Shown: positions 14,801 through 16,967 of the stretch, piece after piece
Numbering within the stretch: the first letter of the stretch is position 1
How the letters are laid out: each line of letters opens with the position of its first letter
Assembly (NCBI GenBank): GCA_025964635.1
Contig: JAOPYP010000771.1
Coordinates: forward strand, 1-16,967
Direction: 5' to 3'
Length of the DNA: 16,967 nt
From: Actinomycetes bacterium
Lineage (GTDB): Bacteria; Actinomycetota; Actinomycetes; Streptosporangiales; Streptosporangiaceae
Translations under genes and position numbers: made by a program
Notes under the pieces: model-generated
Told to the model about the DNA's origin: nothing
What the model saw: the letters and a program-made list of their open reading frames with translations, nothing else
Database searches by the model: none

Positions 14801-14928
14801 CGCCCATCGCCGAGCTGGGCCTGCTGGTCGGGGCGGCGCTGATCGTGCTGGTGCTGGCGGCGGTGACGGCCAGCTTGCTGCTGGTGCGCTCGGTCCAGCC
14901 GGATCTGCTGCGGGAGGCCGAGCCGTGA
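11827..14928 (+). CDS. FtsX/MacB-type ABC transporter permease
   Basis: Large membrane subunit of a type VII-like (MacB/FtsX) ABC system, 1033 residues, with two FtsX repeats. One N-terminal helix (about 20-40: NILLVAVVAVAAVSIGPAYY) leads to a first extracytoplasmic domain (about 45-280). A helix cluster follows at about 287-310, 340-360, 378-398, 424-441 and 455-480, then a helix at about 508-530. A second large outer domain (about 535-890) follows, then three closing helices (about 895-920, 945-975, 998-1022). Ten helices in total is usual for the two-repeat form. The second outer domain holds a Pro/Gly-rich insert (about 720-775). Such systems usually do mechanical work on envelope substrates or release lipoproteins or peptides rather than pumping through a pore; the substrate here is unknown. 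Its stop overlaps the next gene's start (GTGA, 14925-14928), so it is translationally coupled to its ATPase. Confidence 0.88.
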   Translation: MTGLLAALRGLLHRAGISLNILLVAVVAVAAVSIGPAYYAAAQSSVVQDTVGTASASGRGLEVAQSGPAGAVSTVAVLAQSLLARYLGGPATLRRLFGPPVTAAETTVQASGQTIPLVYRSGVCAHVRFTSGHCPGAPREVAVSTSLAFLLHWHTGQLIAVPTWGHLVITGQYQITLSAASTRYWFDAGTRYFPYEAAYGPRQSGTPYDAMFTPLATMAAVPGTVQGTDYADFSLLPAHLTGPDVARVQTAVTGLTLNRELTDQGATTTTTLPATLGTVRASWRAIEVPVVLITAQLLLLAWLLLFLIVADAAEARGPEVALAKMRGRGRWQTLTFSLAEPVILLGVALPAGVLAGWGITTGLGHILLRPGTPVGLPATSWLAAAVATAGGLAAVVAAARRTLSRSVVEQWQRASRGAAQRGWVLDAILITAAVAGLIELRVSGQIGSARRGVLGLLLPGLLGIAVAVAASRLLIVACRAGFRPTRSSGRIGPYLALRHVARRPGGMRTTIVLATAFALAGFAAGIWSVSVANIRAVADARVGAATVLSVTPPAGHGLAAIVNRIDPAGRQATAVEEYTNPSGSGAGQVLLAVDPQRFARIAAWRPGWAAGRPLRSLTAALDPPAPPPVVLRGSQVRVSFAARGVRPAGGTLMLDVYEQGVSAVGQTPVYLGPVAGSRTATAALTGCPCLLANLTISAPTPSGPVISPVTVTGSVTVASIDVRSGPGRWTPAGAGLTTPGRWRPGGPGVPSGSTLRPGPGGLDWSFRSQPGGNPSAVPADRPDPLPAIVARGVAPSGASVFQADGLDGSPLIVRATSTASAIPGAPANGIVVDRTYAERAAGGTPAYASQQVWLAPGTPLARVRAALRAAGVRINGLMTASSARAQLIRQGPALATVLFLADAAAAAALAAGAAISGLYASGRRRRHEYAALLASRVPRRSIRASLLAEQAIVLGFGAVIGLAAGLAATLLAVRSVPEFISQPQAPPLDYLPPIAELGLLVGAALIVLVLAAVTASLLLVRSVQPDLLREAEP

Positions 14929-15896
14929 CCCAGCCCGCACCTGGCGGCGCCCAGCCGTCAGCATCCCGCATTTCAGCCCGCCCGCGGTCAGCCGCCCCGG
15001 CTCCTGCGGGCCAGCCGTTCGCGGTGCGCTGTGACAACCTGGTGCACGTCTACCGGACTCCCGGCTCCGAGGTGGCCGCGCTGCGCGGGGTGGACCTGAC
15101 CGTCCGGCCGGGGGAGATGGTCGCGCTGCTCGGGCCGTCCGGGGCCGGCAAGACCACTCTGCTCTGGCATCTGGCCGGGCTGCTGCGGCCGACCGCGGGC
15201 CGGGTCGAGATCAACGGCCGGCAGCTCACCGAGCTCGGCACCGGTGCGCTGGCCCGGTTCCGGCTGACCGAGGTGGGCCTGCTGCTGCAGAACCCGGGCC
15301 GCAACCTGCTGCCCTACCAGAGCGCCCTGGGCAACCTGATGTTCGCCCAGGCGCCCGCCCGGCGGAGCGTGGCGGCCCGCCGGAGGCGGGCCGCGGAACT
15401 GCTGGACCGGGTCGGCCTGGCCGGCGCGGCGCGCCGCCGGGCAGGCCGGCTGTCCGGGGGTGAGCAGCAGCGGCTGGCCCTCGCGGTCGCGCTGGCGAAC
15501 GAGCCCGGCCTGCTGCTCGCCGACGAGCCGACCACCCAGCTGGACCCGGTGTCGGCCGCGGCGGTGATCGAGCTGATCCGGGACGCCAATACCAGCCTGG
15601 GCACGACGGTGGTCGCGGTGACCCACGACCCGGCCGTGGCGGCCGCGCTGGGCCGCACGATCACGATCCGGGACGGCCGGGTCGGCGCCGAGGGCCTGGA
15701 CGGGCAGGAGTACGTGGTGGTGGGCCGGGACGGGACGCTGCAGCTGCCGGCTGAGCTGTCTGACCTTTTCCCGCCCGGGTCGCTGGCCCGGGCGGAGCGG
15801 CACGAGCACGGCGTGTTCCTGCACCGGGTGGATCCCCCCGGCCCGCAGGACCCCGGTGACCAGGCGGGTCTTCCCGGCCCGGGGGCGGGCCGGTGA
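14925..15896 (+). CDS. ABC transporter ATP-binding protein with C-terminal AbrB-like tail
   Basis: LolD/MacB-type ATPase energising the adjacent FtsX-type permease, 323 residues. A disordered Pro/Ala/Ser head (1-30) precedes the ATPase domain: Walker A GPSGAGKTT (70-78), Q-loop LLLQNPGRNLLPYQ, signature LSGGEQQR (from 176), Walker B LLLADEPT (D200, E201) and switch histidine H234 in VTHD. All ATPase residues are intact. After the core, residues about 262-300 (YVVVGRDGTLQLPAELSDLF...) resemble a SpoVT/AbrB-like beta-hairpin element. The last 20 residues are Pro/Gly-rich. GTG start with GGGAGG (14912-14917) seven bases upstream; it overlaps the permease by four bases and the next ATPase by four bases. 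Confidence 0.9.
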   Translation: MTQPAPGGAQPSASRISARPRSAAPAPAGQPFAVRCDNLVHVYRTPGSEVAALRGVDLTVRPGEMVALLGPSGAGKTTLLWHLAGLLRPTAGRVEINGRQLTELGTGALARFRLTEVGLLLQNPGRNLLPYQSALGNLMFAQAPARRSVAARRRRAAELLDRVGLAGAARRRAGRLSGGEQQRLALAVALANEPGLLLADEPTTQLDPVSAAAVIELIRDANTSLGTTVVAVTHDPAVAAALGRTITIRDGRVGAEGLDGQEYVVVGRDGTLQLPAELSDLFPPGSLARAERHEHGVFLHRVDPPGPQDPGDQAGLPGPGAGR

Positions 15897-16555
15897 GCGT
15901 CCTCGAGGCCCGGGGCCTGCGCTACGTGATCGGCGGCCGGCTGCTGCTGGATGGGTTCGACCTCACGGTCGGGCCCGGGGAGCGGGTGGCCGTGGTCGGG
16001 CCCTCCGGCTCGGGCAAGACCAGCCTGCTCGCGCTGCTGGCCGGGCTGGCCGCACCCGCGGCCGGCCAGGTGCTGCTGGACGGGGTCCCGGTCGTCCCGG
16101 GACAGGTACCGCCGGGCGTGGCGACCGTGCTCCAGGGCCACGGCCTGGTGTCGCTGCTCACCGCCACGGAGAACATCGAGATCACGCTGTTCGCCACGGG
16201 CGTGCCCCCGGCCGAGGCCGAGGTGGCGGCCCGGGAGGCGCTGGCCTCGCTGGGCCTGGCCGAGCACGCCGGGCAGCTGGCGGACGAGCTGTCCGGCGGG
16301 CAGCAGCAGCGGGTGGCGGTCGCACGGGCCCTGGCCACCGGGCCCGCCGTGCTCATCGCGGATGAGCCGACCGCGGAGCAGGACAGTGCCTCACGGGAGC
16401 TGGTCCTCAGCCGGATGCTGGGCCGCGCGGACACCGGGAAATCCCTGGTCCTGGCCACTCACGACCCGGAAGTCGCGCAGCGCTGCGACCGCGTCGTGGA
16501 CCTCGGCGACCTGCGCGCGGACCCCCTGGGCCGCTCTGGGTTGGCCACTGGATGA
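15893..16555 (+). CDS. Second ABC transporter ATP-binding protein
   Basis: Compact LolD/MacB-type ATPase, 220 residues, starting at GTG within a GTGA overlap. It has Walker A GPSGSGKT (36-43), Q-loop VLQGHGLVSLL, signature LSGGQQQR (from 133), Walker B LIADEPT (D157, E158), the D-loop region AEQDSAS and switch histidine H190 in ATHD. It is intact and distinct in sequence from the preceding ATPase, lacking that one's head and tail. With one two-repeat permease and two different ATPases in one coupled operon, a heterodimeric ATPase pair on a single permease is the simplest reading. It is the last gene of the operon; a 153-base gap with AT-richer DNA follows. Confidence 0.88.
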   Translation: MSVLEARGLRYVIGGRLLLDGFDLTVGPGERVAVVGPSGSGKTSLLALLAGLAAPAAGQVLLDGVPVVPGQVPPGVATVLQGHGLVSLLTATENIEITLFATGVPPAEAEVAAREALASLGLAEHAGQLADELSGGQQQRVAVARALATGPAVLIADEPTAEQDSASRELVLSRMLGRADTGKSLVLATHDPEVAQRCDRVVDLGDLRADPLGRSGLATG

Positions 16556-16576
16556 CCGTCTAAATACCAGAGCTTT

Positions 16577-16589
16577 ACCATTCAATGGT
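16577..16589. promoter_or_regulatory. Palindrome ACCATTCAATGGT upstream of the G1 peptidase gene
   Basis: A perfect 6+6 inverted repeat around one central base, in the AT-richest stretch of the gap between the ABC operon and the secreted peptidase. A TACCTT box (16613-16618) downstream fits the -10 pattern, so the palindrome would lie close to the -35 position and could be an operator. No regulator is encoded nearby. Confidence 0.35.
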
Positions 16590-16696
16590 TTCTTGTTTGC
16601 TGTCGGGCATCGTACCTTCGCGGCAATCCCCAGCGGAGGTGCTGAGTCCCGGCAACGACATGGCCCGCCCAGCATTTCCGCGCCCCAGCTACCCGC

Positions 16697-16704
16697 AGGA
16701 GGAG
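16697..16704 (+). promoter_or_regulatory. Strong ribosome-binding site AGGAGGAG
   Basis: AGGAGGAG lies four bases before the ATG at 16709. It is the clearest Shine-Dalgarno in the window and fixes the start of the last gene, which lacks its 3' end. Confidence 0.75.
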
Positions 16705-16708
16705 CTAC

Positions 16709-16967
16709 ATGTTACGGAGATGGTGCATCCCGCTCGCTGGCCTGGGCATCGTGCTCGGGTCGGTGGCGGCGGCCGGAACGGCCTCCGCGGCACCAGCCGC
16801 ACAGCACGCAGCCATTCACATGATCAGGCCCGCCGCGCACCTCGTCCGCCCGGCCGGCCACGGCACCAGGCCCCTAGTCGCGCACGGCGGCCCGGCGAAC
16901 GCGGCTTCGAGCACCAACTGGTCCGGGTACGCGGCGGCCAGCGGCACCTACACGAGCGTGTCCGCGA
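16709..16967 (+). CDS. Secreted G1-family (glutamic) peptidase, 5' end only
   Basis: The first 86 residues of an exported protein are visible. MLRRWCIPLAGLGIVLGSVA, followed by AAAGTASAAPA, is a Sec signal peptide with likely cleavage after an Ala-X-Ala near residue 28. A low-complexity His/Pro/Ala/Arg pro-region follows. The mature start STNWSGYAAASGTYTSVSA then matches the N-terminus of the G1 (eqolisin-like) peptidase family, whose bacterial members typically begin 'TNWSGY' and use a Gln/Glu catalytic pair further on, beyond this window. Members are usually active at acid pH. The gene is set apart from the ABC operon and has its own strong ribosome-binding site. Because the catalytic residues are not visible, the assignment rests on this motif and the signal peptide. 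Confidence 0.75.
   Translation, partial: MLRRWCIPLAGLGIVLGSVAAAGTASAAPAAQHAAIHMIRPAAHLVRPAGHGTRPLVAHGGPANAASSTNWSGYAAASGTYTSVSA

Overview
This is high-GC DNA with dense coding, frequent GTG starts and GTGA stop/start overlaps. It also carries lineage-marker families: an LmeA/DUF2993 lipid-binding protein, a PknB-type Ser/Thr kinase, and an Rv1747-like FHA-ABC exporter. Together these point to a filamentous or soil actinobacterium (Actinomycetota; Streptosporangiales, Catenulisporales or a relative fits, but the genus cannot be named from the sequence). A secreted glutamic (G1) peptidase starting at the right edge belongs to a family of mostly acid-active enzymes, which mildly suggests an acidic niche.

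Layout. (1) Minus strand, 1-2327: an APC-superfamily permease whose C-terminus runs without a stop into an OB-fold domain. That domain is normally a separate small protein of the same conserved actinobacterial neighbourhood. The gene runs off the left edge. (2) Minus strand, 2424-3200: a membrane-anchored LmeA-like (DUF2993) protein. (3) Minus strand, 3375-5873: a one-pass Ser/Thr kinase with an extracytoplasmic YncE-like beta-propeller. (4) A 226-bp divergent control region, 5874-6099. (5) Plus strand, 6100-8448: two FHA domains fused to an ABC2-type ATPase and permease (Rv1747 type). (6) Plus strand, 8498-11047: a flippase-like protein (LPG-synthase transmembrane, UPF0104 type) that contains a degenerate kinase fold lacking the usual catalytic residues. 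(7) Plus strand, 11128-11673: a small SRPBCC-like protein. (8) A triplicated 21-bp repeat in the next intergenic gap. (9) Plus strand, 11827-16555: a translationally coupled FtsX/MacB-type permease plus two distinct ATPases. (10) Plus strand from 16709: the start of a secreted G1 peptidase, cut by the right edge.

How it may work together. The kinase/FHA-exporter pair matches the M. tuberculosis PknF-Rv1747 logic, in which the kinase phosphorylates the exporter and FHA domains read phosphothreonine. Here the pair is divergent, the kinase has a propeller sensor, and the exporter is followed at 49 bp by a pseudokinase-flippase fusion. With the LmeA-like protein on the other side, the centre of the window (about 2.4-11 kb) reads as a phospho-regulated envelope-lipid module. 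That grouping is inference from gene content and order. The FtsX-type exporter operon and the APC permease look like separate units. No tRNA, rRNA, CRISPR, IS element or integrase was seen, and no gene-free stretch exceeds 300 bases.
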